NCBI GenBank assembly: GCA_019137255.1
Contig: WPDH01000028.1
Span: forward strand, 310,001 to 374,000
Length of the DNA: 64,000 nucleotides
DNA from: Corinectria fuckeliana
Lineage: Eukaryota; Ascomycota; Sordariomycetes; Hypocreales; Nectriaceae
Direction: 5' to 3'
Below, in pieces: positions 47,159 to 57,840 of the stretch. The notes beneath the pieces are model-generated. The model saw only the letters and a program-made list of their open reading frames with translations, was not told the origin of the DNA and searched no databases. The position numbers and the translations under genes are program-made. How positions within the stretch are numbered: position 1 is the first letter of the stretch; every line of letters starts with the position of its first letter.

Positions 47159-48101
47159 TCGTGCTATTCGAGCTATACAACATATCTGCTCGAGCTGTAC
47201 ACTACGTCTACTCGGGCTTTATTATATGTATATTTCCGAGTAGATCCCGAGGGGACCTGGGGAATACTCACGCCTCGGTGCAAGATTCCGCCCAGTACGG
47301 TGGGCAGTCGCGCTTGGCGGGCGACGAAGTCGCCTCGGGGACGGATAGCGCTTCCGACATTGCGAGGAAAGAAATTCGAAAAAAACGAGCGAGACTCAAA
47401 GCGATATCAGCCTGACACCGAAAAGACGAAGAAACGGTATAGTACTTACCTGGGTGGGCGTGAGGGCCCGGGTTGCTAATGATAATAAAGAAAGAAGAGG
47501 GAAAAGGAACAGCCGCGAGGTGAGGGACCATAAGTGGGGCGTGTGCGTATAGACCACTTTAGGCTTTTGCCCCACAAAATTTTCACTCTGAACTTTTACT
47601 ATGTAAACACTTTTCTCTTGCCTGGGACCAAGTCTCCCTCTTTCTGAGATTGCCCCGGGCTCGAGACTCCAGCGGGAGAGCGCTGGGTAAGTCGGTTGAG
47701 GGACTGATCTTGGTTTTTGGAGATGTAACGACGAGTGAAGAAGAGGGGTTTTATCTAGCTAAAGTAGCCCCGGCCTCACCTTAGTGTCACCCTGGCTACT
47801 CACACGGTTTCACTTATTGACAGAAGGGGGTCTAAGTAACCTAAATTTGGTTAAAATAGTGTAATAATAATAATAATAATAATATGTATATTTGGACTGT
47901 TTACTGCATGTTTACATCGGCTTTCGTCCTCCATTTCTCATTTTACCTTCTTAATTATAGTCATATTAATAGTATATAAAAAACGCATCAGGGCGTCAGG
48001 CGTCAGGGGGTTAGGACCATGTTAAAGCAAGTAACATCATAGAAAAGGGTGATTTCACAACCCGAATAGAAATTGATATATTGCAGCCCGAATAGCACGA
48101 C
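47159..48101. mobile_element. 0.94-kb TIR-bounded element (copy B)
   Basis: The left end begins TCGTGCTATTCGAGCTATAC at 47,159; the right end, read on the minus strand from 48,101, begins GTCGTGCTATTCGGGCTGCA. Both match the ends of copy A. CTCGRGCT-type subterminal repeats recur within 70 bp of the left end. The interior has a TAA microsatellite (about 47,861-47,884) and, on the minus strand, a short reading from an ATG at about 47,360 (M-S-E-A-L-S-V-P-E-A-T) that ends within 31 codons. That ATG is preceded by a GTAAGT donor at about 47,446-47,451. This looks like a non-autonomous, deleted derivative keeping the start of a gene. It lies just 3' of arg-3. No target-site duplication seen. Confidence 0.55.
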
Positions 48102-48476
48102 TCGGGGGGGAGGATTCCCATCATAATTGTCATTGCGTGGTATTATGTGTGATATCTTGGATTGCGCTCCTTGGATCGACCGCGTACTTATAAGGCCTTG
48201 GGCTTATACGTTACGCACTTTACGCTCACTAATGCCCGGTGAATTTATCATGTTGTCTGGCAGATCGTCTGGGTCGTCACTACCGCAACAACTTTTCTTG
48301 TAGATGTGATATGATGATACTTGTCCTCCTTCTACATGTCAAGTAATGCCCGCAAGTTCAAGACAAACAAGCCTCCGTCTTAGAAAAGAGTATCCCTTGT
48401 GCCGTTGCCCAAACGCCGCCCCGATCACACATGTGACAACCGATGGGCCATGCTCGCAAAACAAATACAAACCCTC
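48102..48476. other. intergenic, NPL4 3' flank
   Basis: About 375 bp between TIR element B and the NPL4 stop codon; it should contain the NPL4 3' UTR. Nothing else recognised. Confidence 0.6.
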
Positions 48477-50733
48477 TCATTGACCGTCTGACTCGCTTGC
48501 TTCGATTCCATTTCCATGCAGGTTCCTTTCCCTGCTCTCATTGTGCGGGGTAGGCTCCGACTGGGGCGGCGGATAGTCGGACAGCGCTCGACGCTCGTTC
48601 AGCCTGAAGGCAGCAAATCGCTTAGCAAGGGGCTCACCCGAGTCGCGGACAGGGAGACGAAAAGACGAGGACAAAGAGGACAAGGAGGGCGCGGGAGCTT
48701 CGGCGCTCTCTCGCGAACGCTTGGGGACTCGCTCACCAGTCGATTGAAGAATGGCCTGCAGGGTTTGCCAGCCCTCTGTAGAGCGGAGCTGGAAGGTGTC
48801 GGAGAGGTCGTGCTGGCTTGCCACGCGGCAGAGCAGGGTTTCCTCATCCTGCAACGGCCAAGTCAGACGAGTCTCTCGTGGGAGGGCGGTAAGCTGTGAA
48901 GGTAAAGGGGGGGGAGGGTCATACCTTGGAGAGAATCGACGACTCGTGGATGAAGCAGAGGGCGTGGAAGTTGGACATCTCTTGCCCGTCGGCGCTGGGT
49001 TTTTGACCAGACGATACCTTCAGCAACTTGGCAAGCGAGGAGTGTTCTTGGCTCTCGCCGATGTACTCGCGATTCTCGACCGGAAATCCTTGCTGGGTGA
49101 ACATGGGCTTTGGATCGGCGGGGAAGCCGTGAGTTAGTGTCACGAAGAGATACTCGACCGGGAAGGACGGCTTGGCATTCTCCTGAACATTGGCCTGGTA
49201 TTCGTTTACCCTGCGGTAGAAAACCTCGGGGATATATCGCGTGCGGCTGACGGAGCCGTCGTCTTCTTCCGGCTCACGGACAAGCATGACGGTGGGGTCG
49301 GCAGCTGGCTCGACGATGTCGGCGCGGACCATCTCGACGGACTCGTTGGACATTTGGTAGGATGAGATGTGGATTTCGCTGTCCTCATTGCCGGTGATGA
49401 TGCAAGTGACGAAGTTGGAGCCAAAGCTACCAGTATCGCTCCATTTTGAGGACTTCGGGTACAACGCCTGGAGTCTCGATGAGAAGCAAATCTCAAGGGA
49501 GGAGACGAAGTAGGAGTCGGCATGGCGCTTGCACACGACGGAGCCATCGCCGTTCCCGGCGTCTAGCAAATCGGTCCAGATGACACCAACAGGTTCCAGC
49601 CCACACAGCTTTGCAACGTGATCGACTTCCTTCTGGTTCTCCCAGGCATTCGTGGTAATACCGTCCGCCTCATCAATCTGAGGTGGCTCGTAGATTGCCT
49701 CGACAACAGCCTTGACGCCAAGCGGAACCTCGGCGTATTCCGCATACCTTCCATACAGGTACCCCAGACGCTGGGAGCCCGTCTTTCGCCAAGTATCAAT
49801 GAAGGTGTCAATGATGGTCGGTGATGAGAACTCGACGTGGTCGACCATGCGGAACTGCTGTGGTTGCAAGGTAATGGCACTTGGTTGGCACTTGGTGCAA
49901 ATACCCTCGGGCCATTGGGGATGCCCTGACGGACAATCATGCTTGACTCGGTGGTAAGGTTCCACCAGAGGCGGAATGTACGAGGCCCCGAGCTCTGGCT
50001 TGTTCGTGGCGGCGTTGATCTTCCGGAGGTAGGAGTGGAACGACAGGTACTTGATCTTCTTCTCGGCAAGGTATCCCGCGTCGAAGGGGTCGAGGGGCTG
50101 GCAGTAGTCACACATGCCCTTGGGGCCATGGCGGCACATGCGGTCGCGGCTTCTCGGGATCTTGCCGTCGATTCTGTCTAATCGGTCGTCCAAGGCGGAC
50201 TGGCGCACCGACTCCCACGGACGGACAATTTGCACGGGTTTCGGGTTGATGGGCAAGTCTTCGGTGGGGAGGATGGGCTTGCCGTTGAGCCTGGCCGAGA
50301 TGTTGGGTGCTGGTGCCTCACCATTGATGGCGTCGGCGTCGGCGTACTGGTATCCGAGGAAGATGAGGTCACCGTGCCTGCAGAAGGGTCAGCTGTGGTG
50401 ATACGGGAAGGGTGGCCAGCGCAGGCCCGCGTAGGGCCCGAAGCGCGTACTTGAGACCGATCTGGCCGACCTTGAAGTTGATGATGTCGCCCAGTCGCTT
50501 CGAGTCACCACCGTTAGGTGCGTTGGACAGGGTGATGGTCTTGGGATCGACCGTCTTGGGGAGTTGTTCTAGCAGCTGGATGGAGAGATGGATTGGTCAG
50601 CGTTTGCTGCGGCATCATCGTGGCGCACGCGAGAAGAGACGAGACTCACGAGCTTGCCCAGCTCCCCAAAGGTAGTCGTCGGCTCGATGGTCATACGGGC
50701 CATGCCGTCGGGCCCTCGGAGACGCAGCAACAT
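48477..50733 (-). CDS. NPL4: Npl4, Cdc48 cofactor
   Basis: Partner of Ufd1 that recruits Cdc48/p97 to ubiquitylated substrates for ER-associated degradation and chromatin extraction. Exons 50,733-50,650, 50,575-50,451, 50,377-48,925 and 48,848-48,477, with introns of 73-76 bp; 677 residues, near the yeast length plus a C-terminal tail. Residues 1-95 form the ubiquitin-like N-terminal domain. The zf-Npl4 region begins near residue 150 with C-R-H-G-P-K-G-M-C-D-Y-C, with further Cys in C-P-S-G-H...C-T-K-C. The MPN-like Npl4 domain runs from about 245 (H-V-E-F-S-S-P) to about 550. The last 80 residues are low-complexity. The start ATG gives M-L-L-R-L-R-G-P-D-G, typical of the family. Divergent from SEC66. 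Confidence 0.95.
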
Positions 50734-51479
50734 GGCGGCGACGTCCTGGGCGGCGAAGGAGAGGGAGCGGGAGGCGGGGAACGAGGATGAGAGGCGGAGA
50801 TGGGAGACTGTTTGGCGGGGTTGCGGCCTTGATGAGGGCGTGGGATGTGCAGAGTATCGGGGCCGGTCTGTAGGCGGAGTTGCAGACAGGCGTAGCTAGG
50901 TAGGTACCTAGGTAGCCAGGCTATGTTCTCGACGAGATGGACGGATGGTTGAATGAAGGCGGGGGGCGAGTGAGGAAGGTGAGGATAGTTCGAGGTGTAA
51001 TGGAGCTCCGAGGCGTGGCGTGGAAGCTCATTGAATCAGCCGTGACAGTGGGGATGGTAGGTACGGATCGCACAGCGTCATCCAGCGGTGCCTGGACTTA
51101 CGTAGCACCCGCTATTAAAGAAAGTTGTAGCTTACTTACTAGTGAGCGAACCAGCGCCCGGAGCAACCAATGTTCCGGGACAGCTGGCAGGTGGGCGCCA
51201 CAAGCGCAGGCCTGCCTTGCTTGCTTGGCGCCACACCATTTGCCGAAAGACAGTGCGGGAGGATTATCTGGCCAGAAGCCAAACCGGTTCGTGTGAGTGG
51301 CCGCCGTGTAAATTGACACGCTGTGCGACCTTCGCAACATAATTACAGTTGCGTTGGGAATTATCACCAGCGTCTACGATTCTCAACAACAACAACACCA
51401 CCCACCCTTTCGTTTCGCTTCCCTTCTCCTCTGTCCCTCCCTCGTCCCTCCCTCGTCCGTCGTCTCCGAGTCTACAGCC
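50734..51479. promoter_or_regulatory. shared divergent promoter of NPL4 and SEC66
   Basis: A 746-bp gap between two head-to-head start codons must hold both promoters. It contains the palindrome GCTAGGTAGGTACCTAGG at 50,895-50,912 and a C/T-rich leader before SEC66. No TATA box is obvious. Co-regulation is inferred from geometry only. Confidence 0.5.
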
Positions 51480-52362
51480 ATGGCTTTGCCCGCCATGCTC
51501 GACATCGACTGGAAGGGCCTCGCCCTTCCCTTCGCCTACGTGATCGTCCTCGCCGGCGCCCTCATGACCTTTTCGAGAATCTACCGACAACGCAAAGCCA
51601 GTACGTTTCCGCCGCCGCTTTCTCTGCTTTCCCCCGCAGTCCCAGCTACATGCGCGCAAACAAAACAAACCAAACCAAAAGCCAGAATGCTAACCGTTAC
51701 TTGCGTGTAAAAACAGACGAAAGCGCCAACCTCGCGCCCTGGTTCGGCCCTCATCTCCAGCGCAACGTCTACCTCTCCCTGCTGCACCTCCAGCCCGAAG
51801 ACGGAGCCGAGAAGACCGGCCCCCGCATCCCCGATAGCGTCCTGCGCGCCGCCCTGCTCCGCCGCGCCGTCGAGGACATCCGCCGCCTCATCCAGATCAA
51901 GAACGCCAAGCAGGCCTGCAGCTCCCTCCTGCAGAGGGGCAGTGTGGGCGACGACCTGTGGCAGCGCTTCCAGCGCGCCGAGAAGGAGATGGAGGCGGAG
52001 CTGAGGGATGTCGTCACCGAGGTAAGCAAGATTCTTTGCTTTGAAACTCCTTTCTCTCCCCCTACAACTACTAATTGTCTACAAAGGCCAATGCCCTCGC
52101 CCCCAACTGGGGCCAGTCCATCTTCCAATCCGCTCACGAAATGGCCGCCAACGCCGCCCTCCGCACCCAGATCGAGGACCACCTCGCCCAGGCCGACTCC
52201 GAGAAGAAGTGGTGGGAGAAGCGACGCGGCCAGATCCAGACCGACTTCATGAAGGAGCTCGACGGCTCTGAGCAGAGTTCATCCACCAAGGCCGTTAGCG
52301 AGGACGACGCCGTGCTAGTCGACACTCCAAGCAAGAGCAAGAAGAAGGGCGGCAAGAAATAA
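51480..52362 (+). CDS. SEC66: Sec66/Sec71, post-translational translocon subunit
   Basis: Non-essential subunit of the Sec62/63 complex that assists post-translational import into the endoplasmic reticulum. Exons 51,480-51,600, 51,717-52,021 and 52,087-52,362; introns of 116 and 65 bp; 233 residues. A short lumenal N-terminus leads into one membrane segment (about residues 13-33), followed by R-I-Y-R-Q-R-K. The cytosolic domain carries the conserved N-L-A-P-W-F-G-P-H and R-N-V-Y-L-S-L-L stretches, and W-W-E-K-R-R-G-Q-I-Q near residue 190. The tail ends in a Lys-rich K-K-K-G-G-K-K. Junctions keep frame (K-A-N-E-S-A-N-L and V-T-E-A-N-A-L). Upstream neighbour NPL4 acts in ER-associated degradation, so both divergent genes serve ER protein traffic. 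Confidence 0.93.
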
Positions 52363-52824
52363 GACTTGAGAGTACGTATAATATATATGGCGTGGAACAG
52401 GCAAGGGCGATTCATGGTCAGGTCGTGTTGAGAGTCTACGGTACAAGACCGTCTCGAGACACTTTGTATAACACTTTTTTCCGCGAACAACTGGTATGCA
52501 TCGGGAGAGCCAAGGAAGGAGAACAATCTTCGGGCGTTGCGGGTTTGCAAAAGAACACCTTAGGTAGTATAGTTCACAGGTTTGTCTATTGATCTATCCG
52601 CTTTTCCAGATCAATTCCTTGTGCTTTTTGAAGTGCAACAAATGCGCTGGCCTTGCTACAGTAATAACCGTATCCATTTGAAATGCAGCCTGATGAATTC
52701 GCTAAAATGCAACCCCATGTAACTCCCCAAGATCCAGAACGCAGCAAACGGCGGTCAGACGGTCTATAACACACAAAAAGCCAGCTCTGGTCAAAATAGA
52801 CGCCTATCCACGGTTCCAGGCAAC
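52363..52824. other. convergent intergenic region after SEC66
   Basis: About 460 bp between two convergent stop codons; presumably two 3' UTRs. No gene recognised. Confidence 0.6.
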
Positions 52825-53283
52825 TCAAGGATTCCAAGGGAACTGCTTGCGTCGCCACAACTCCTCGTCCGCCGCGAGCCGTGCTCTCCGAGCCTCGGCC
52901 ATAATCTCCTCCTCGGTCTTCAACATGATGGGCGACTCGCAGCCACGGAGGCCGATGAATTTGCCCATTTTCCGGCGTTTCTCCTCGAGCGACACGCTGG
53001 AGTTCCAGGCCACGGGGCACGGGTATTGGCTGGACCACGGGCAGGGCGTCTTCTGGTGGTAGAACTGGGCGAGGGATTCAAGCTGCTCGTCGGTGAGGAG
53101 CCAGAAGGTGAGCACCGTCGTTGGGAAGGCCGGGTGGACGGCGCCGGTAGTTAGCTGGACCAGAGGCGCCAGTGGTAGCGCCATCTGCTCGAGCTTGCGT
53201 GCCAGACCGGGGTTCTTTGCTAGCCGTCGGTGGACAAAGGCCTGGCGGTGTCGTGAAGGGATCTCTCCTCGCATCATTGTCAA
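52825..53283 (-). CDS. conserved fungal protein, function unknown
   Basis: A single-exon frame of 152 residues. The first Met is at 53,283; Met at 53,274 (M-R-G-E-I-P) is an equally good start. It is soluble, with no signal peptide or membrane segment. A Trp/Leu/Asp-rich block (F-W-L-L-T-D-E-Q-L-E-S-L-A-Q-F-Y-H-Q) is followed by a Pro/Cys-rich Y-P-C-P-V-A-W, then a basic helix E-E-K-R-R-K-M-G-K-F-I-G-L-R-G-C-E-S-P. It ends in a charged helix (E-E-E-I-M-A-E-A-R-R-A-R-L-A) with W-R-R-K near the C-terminus. The G-K-F-I-G-L-R-G-C block looks strongly constrained and I think it recurs in other filamentous fungi. No function is known to me. Codon use resembles neighbouring genes. Confidence 0.75.
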   Translation of the reverse strand: MTMMRGEIPSRHRQAFVHRRLAKNPGLARKLEQMALPLAPLVQLTTGAVHPAFPTTVLTFWLLTDEQLESLAQFYHQKTPCPWSSQYPCPVAWNSSVSLEEKRRKMGKFIGLRGCESPIMLKTEEEIMAEARRARLAADEELWRRKQFPWNP

Positions 53284-54597
53284 GGATGGCGTATATGACT
53301 TTTTGTGTGTGTTGTGTGTGTGTGTGTATGTTTGTGTATATATGGTTGTCCGGGCGCCTTGTGTCGGAAGAGTTTCTTATAGGTTTTCAGTTGCTGATGC
53401 TGAGTGATTGTAGGAGTCGCAGTAGCAGTAGAAGTCGATGTTCTATTGAGGCAGGTATTGTGCTGTCCTCTTTTGTCCTCTTTCGGACTTGGTGAATCAG
53501 ACGTGTTCTGTTCTTGGCCTGGTAGTGAATTGAGGTGCGTCTTGAGCTGAGGCTTGAGCCGAGGTTAGAGCTGAATGAAGCCTCCCAGTCTGTCTATCTT
53601 CTTTTCGGCTGGTTCAAAACGAGGCTTGGAGAGAGAAGGAGGAGCGACGAGCAAGGAGAAGATGCGATATCCCGCAATGAAACAAGCGAACAAGCCCAAC
53701 CACGGGCGCGGCCGGCCCTCTTGTATCGGAGCGCATGGCCGCTGGGGGATCGTGAACAGCCAGTCCGAACATGACTGCTGCCGAACCGGTTCTTTGAGCC
53801 AAGGCCCCCCGCGCGGCTGTTCTGGGGAAAGCGGCCTTTGTTGGCAAGTTCTTTGGACGGACGCGGCGCAGGGTTTATTCGCCGTGTGTGGTGTGTGCGC
53901 TTGCTTGGAGTGAGACATGGCCAGAAGAGAGAGAGACCCGGCTTGCCAACAACGCTTAAACTAGACATGGACGCAATCGGGTTGGGCGACGGCGGGGACG
54001 CTGGGCTGCTGAATCAAAGACACGGAGACGCTGGCGTGGAATGTGACTGGGCGACCATGACTCAAAGCGAACCCCAGAGACAATGCTTTCCACGGGCTGC
54101 GAGTGAGCTTTGCCTCTTTCTGTTCTGAGACCCGACGTCTTTCACATGATGCTTTGTGGCGACCGTCGCCGCTCCCGGCGTCTATTTTTTGCTGCATGTC
54201 TTGGAAGTTCTGGATGCGCTGGCGCCATTGGAACCGCCACGACACCGACCACCATGGGCTCGGTGTCTCGGATGTGACGACACTTTTGGACGCATTTTGC
54301 GGCCTCACATGAGGGAGGCGTCGCTTGGTCCTTTGCTTGTTTGCTTGTTTGCTTGTGCTTAGCGGGACCGAAATAGCCGAGTCCAGCCGCTCGTGAGCTT
54401 CATCTGCTCTCCGGTCCCGGTCTCTTGTTCTGGCGATGCTGAAATGGATGCTGAAATGGATGCCGAATTAGATGCTGACAATACAAAGAGGCCGGCCGGC
54501 CCTTTGCGTCATCTCGTCTCCCTTCCCTTCCCTTCCCTTCCCTTCCCTTCACCTCTCATTCCCTTCCCTTCCCATTCCCCTCCTCTCCTTCACTCCC
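53284..54597. other. intergenic DNA with microsatellites
   Basis: About 1.3 kb with no gene supported. It holds a GT-rich microsatellite at about 53,303-53,340, an imperfect ATGCTGAAATGG repeat at about 54,437-54,478 and a CCTTC pentanucleotide run at about 54,522-54,550. The ORC3 3' UTR lies at the right end. Confidence 0.6.
54522..54550. repeat. CCTTC pentanucleotide repeat
   Basis: About six tandem CCTTC units in the presumed 3' UTR region of ORC3. Confidence 0.85.
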
Positions 54598-57067
54598 TCA
54601 AAGCCACTTGAGCTTGGCAATGTGGTCCGCTTTCTTCTTGCTCGCCTTGACGAAACCAAGCGCCCTCAATTCGGCCAGAGCGCGATAGAACATCACTAGT
54701 GCTTTTCGCTCGTCCGTCTCCGTCCCACCGACCCTAGTGACAAAGGCCGACCACAGATCTGCCACGTTGATGAGGTTGCCGGTCTCGAGATACAACCGGT
54801 ACAGGAGTGCAGTCTCTGGAAACGTTGCCTGGATGCCTTCCTCGCCCGCCTTGCAGCATGCGCAGGAGAGGTAGTCGTGCGGCCGCGTGAGGCTACGCTC
54901 CAGGACCGCCCGCGGCCGGGGCACGAAAACATCCCTCGCAGGTGTTCGAGAGTCGTATAGCCAGCTCTCCGAAAGCAGAGTGGCCATCGGGCTGGAGGCG
55001 TGGATATGGGACGTCAGTAGCCCGGTGATCGTATCCACGATGTCGGTGAATTGCTTGTCCTCCGCCGTCAACGTGGCCGAATCTTGGCTTAGCTGGACCC
55101 TTTGCGCGATGACTGTGGTGCGCATGACCCTGTTCTGCCCTCTGTATTTGGTGCGCAGCGTCATGTCCTGGTCCTTGGCTATTGCGCCGAGGTCCTCGAT
55201 CTCGTCAATCAGCTCCACGAGAATGTCTCGCATCGCAGCATAGTCAGATCTGGCAATAGCTGGCCCGATTCCGAGGTCGGCATCGCCTCCCTCCAATATC
55301 GATATGATCCGACGAACTAGCGTGTTTACCTCCGCGATATCCATCCGTCGCACCGAGTCTACAACGCTCGATTGATCTGATATTGTGATACCTTCCTCCA
55401 TCGCATCGACGTAAGCTCTCGAGAACTCGTCATCCTGCGCGCCGGTTGCTCGAGCAATCAACAATGCACGTAGAAAATCGCTGGTGCCTTCCTGCCGGGC
55501 ATCAGCGCTTTGCCGCATTGCAGCAACTAGATATGCATCATCCTCGAGGAGAGACTTAGCAGATGAAAGATCTTGGGGGGCACCCTTCTCAACTGCCTGC
55601 TCCACATGGTAGCGAAATGAGGCCGTGTTCCGGATTGCCTCGATATGCTCGGGCTGTAGTGCGTCGAACGGCTTGGAATCGGTAGATACAAAGACACTGA
55701 GGGGATTCGCATAGAAGTGGCACATGTAAGCGTACTATGCCGTTGTTAGTAAAGCACCCGCGGACAATGCATGGTCGAAAGCTTGCCTTCAGCGACATGA
55801 TAAAGGTTTGGATACCGGAAACTTGGTCATGTTGACGATCCAGCATACTCCGAAGTAGCAATGGCCCTAGATGAACGGGGACGTCGGCCGCCGCTACGAC
55901 CGTCTTGAAGACGGTCTCGAGAATAGCGGCCGTCTGGATGACGTCAAACTGCGCTCCGTAGACGAGCTGACACGCGGACTTTAGCAAACGAGCCTGAAGG
56001 AGCTCAACCGATGTGGCGATGCCGAAAAGCAGCGTGAATGGAATGCGCTGTCGCCAGGAACTGTAAGAGTAAGCGGGCTGCTTCGAGGGCTCGATGGAAG
56101 GCTGACGTACTGAAAGAGCACGATCAGTTCGGAGAGGAGGCTGCTATCAAAACCTTCGCTATCTTGAAAAGCGATGAAGATGTGCTCGCAGTTATGCGGC
56201 TTGATGAAGGCGTGCAGTGCCTCGAGATCGTAGTCAAGATATCGCCGACCCTAATAGGAATAAGTACTCATGAGATGTTCCTTTTCTGCGGTGGCGAGGG
56301 TTGGGTTTCTTACGTCTCGACCATCTCCGACCTGCAAATCGTCATCCTCGTCGTCCTCATCACCAGGGATCTTGGATGTGACGTCTCGGATGATCTTTTT
56401 CAACGTCGCCTTGAGCGTGGATGCTTCGGAAGACCGCAACCTCACAAACCTGCTCGGCGTCGAGCGCAGGAGGGTCTCCGACATCTGCTCAAAAAGCAGG
56501 TCTTGCGCGGCAATGTTAGGTCCAGTGATGACGAAAGCCGAGGGAACTTGATCTGTGCTACGGTTTTGTTAGTCGAGTGGCTGCATGAGGTAGGCGTTGA
56601 CACTAGTTTCCTTACCACGTTGTCTTAGACTCCGTGACAAATGCGCTCACTTGGTCCAGAGTTGCCTGATTGGAGCTTCGCAGGATGTCCTAAGTAGTTC
56701 CTGTGAGTTGTGTCCTTGGTGAGCGAGGGCCAGGTCACACATACCTTGATACGGTCATCGATTCTGGCCCAGCTCTCATAGAAGGCCGCCTCTCTGAGCT
56801 GCACGAATCCAGGATTCTCGGCCCCGTTCAAAAGGGGCGTGAACGTGGATTCCTTTTTGGCTGATTCTGCAGCTGCCGCAGCCTGCTTCGAGACTCGCCG
56901 TCGTTTGGTAGGCCGGTCGTGGCGAGGCCCATTGTCATCGGGACCGAATATGTAGGCCACCTAGCAACTGCGTCAGCACTCAAGGAGCCTCGGGAAATTG
57001 CAGGAATATGAGCTACCTGATGGTCCTCCTGTTTGTAAACGTCTTGATTCACTTCGTCCCGCGCCAT
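54598..57067 (-). CDS. ORC3: origin recognition complex subunit 3
   Basis: Subunit of the six-protein complex that marks replication origins and loads MCM helicase. Seven exons: 57,067-57,017, 56,960-56,745, 56,689-56,616, 56,557-56,314, 56,250-56,111, 56,060-55,787 and 55,734-54,598; 711 residues, right for the family. All junctions keep frame. Residues 1-70 are hydrophilic with a basic K-R-R-R-V patch. The AAA+-like part includes F-V-I-T-G-P-N-I near residue 115-125 and a F-G-I-A-T-S-V-E-L segment near 255-265. M-C-H-F-Y-A-N-P-L-S follows at about 337-346. The C-terminal third is the ORC3 winged-helix domain, ending K-K-A-D-H-I-A-K-L-K-W-L. The last intron (55,735-55,786) is GC-AG, not GT-AG. 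Confidence 0.92.
55735..55786 (-). other. GC-AG intron of ORC3
   Basis: Minus-strand intron with donor AAG|GCAAGC, branch TACTAAC and acceptor CATAG. Splicing joins S-L-K to Y-A-Y-M-C-H-F-Y in frame. Without it the reading runs through to non-conserved sequence. 52 bp. Confidence 0.8.
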
Positions 57068-57840
57068 TTTCAGGGACGCCGGTGCGATCCGAGTCTTTGT
57101 TCGAAGAGTTTCTGTGTAAACGTGCGAGGTCGATCGATGGTCGAAGTTGAACCAAACGCGTCTGTGAGCTGGGACGCGTTCGCCGGACACTGTCTCGCGC
57201 ACTGTACTGGGTCATCCCAAGTATCAAGGGGCACTTTCTCTTCACTCGACGACAACGAGCAAGTCCGCCCCTGTGTATTTCTGGATTAGTGCCATGCAAA
57301 GGGCAACAAAACGTGGTCTAAGTTTATATCGCATTGGTCATTTGTATGCTGCTATTCTCCAGAAACCTCAGGCCTCTGTGCCTCAGTCTCGGAAGCCGTC
57401 CATCCATGGCCAGTCTCAACGACCACAACGACCCAACCCATGCAATCCCACACAAGCTCAAGGCGCCCCCTCCAACGTCCCAAGCAATCCGTTCACCCTT
57501 CCGACCGTCCCTCCCGTCATCTCGAAGTCGACTAGCTTTGGTTCGGCGTCCCCGGTCATCATTTGTACAGTCCAGCCACCCTGTCCATTTCGTGTGGTGG
57601 TGGTTCAAGTTCAAGACCTTGCTGAACTGGCGGTGTCTATAACTAGGCATCGCGTACTTTGATCGCCCCGCCGGCGGAATATTCATACAGAAACTCGAAG
57701 AGCTAGTTGTTGTCACTTTTGGCAAGATAAAAAGAAAATAAGAACCAGACCCATTACGCCACAAAGAAAAATACCCCATCTAAAGTCTCGTGCTCCACCG
57801 GGTACCAGACACCCCTTCGGTACCTTGGTTAGTCTGGCGT
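57068..57840. other. intergenic, ORC3 promoter and PWWP gene 3' flank
   Basis: About 770 bp between co-directional genes. Overlapping open frames on both strands lack domains. Nothing further recognised. Confidence 0.55.

Noticed and set aside
47440..47480. ACTTACCTGG string suggesting a U1 snRNA 5' end
   Set aside because: The following sequence does not form U1 stem-loops. It is better read as the reverse complement of a GTAAGT splice donor inside TIR element B.
57324..57779. 151-codon minus-strand frame between ORC3 and the PWWP gene
   Set aside because: Overlaps a plus-strand frame of similar length; composition unlike a conserved protein and no domain; probably UTR/promoter sequence.
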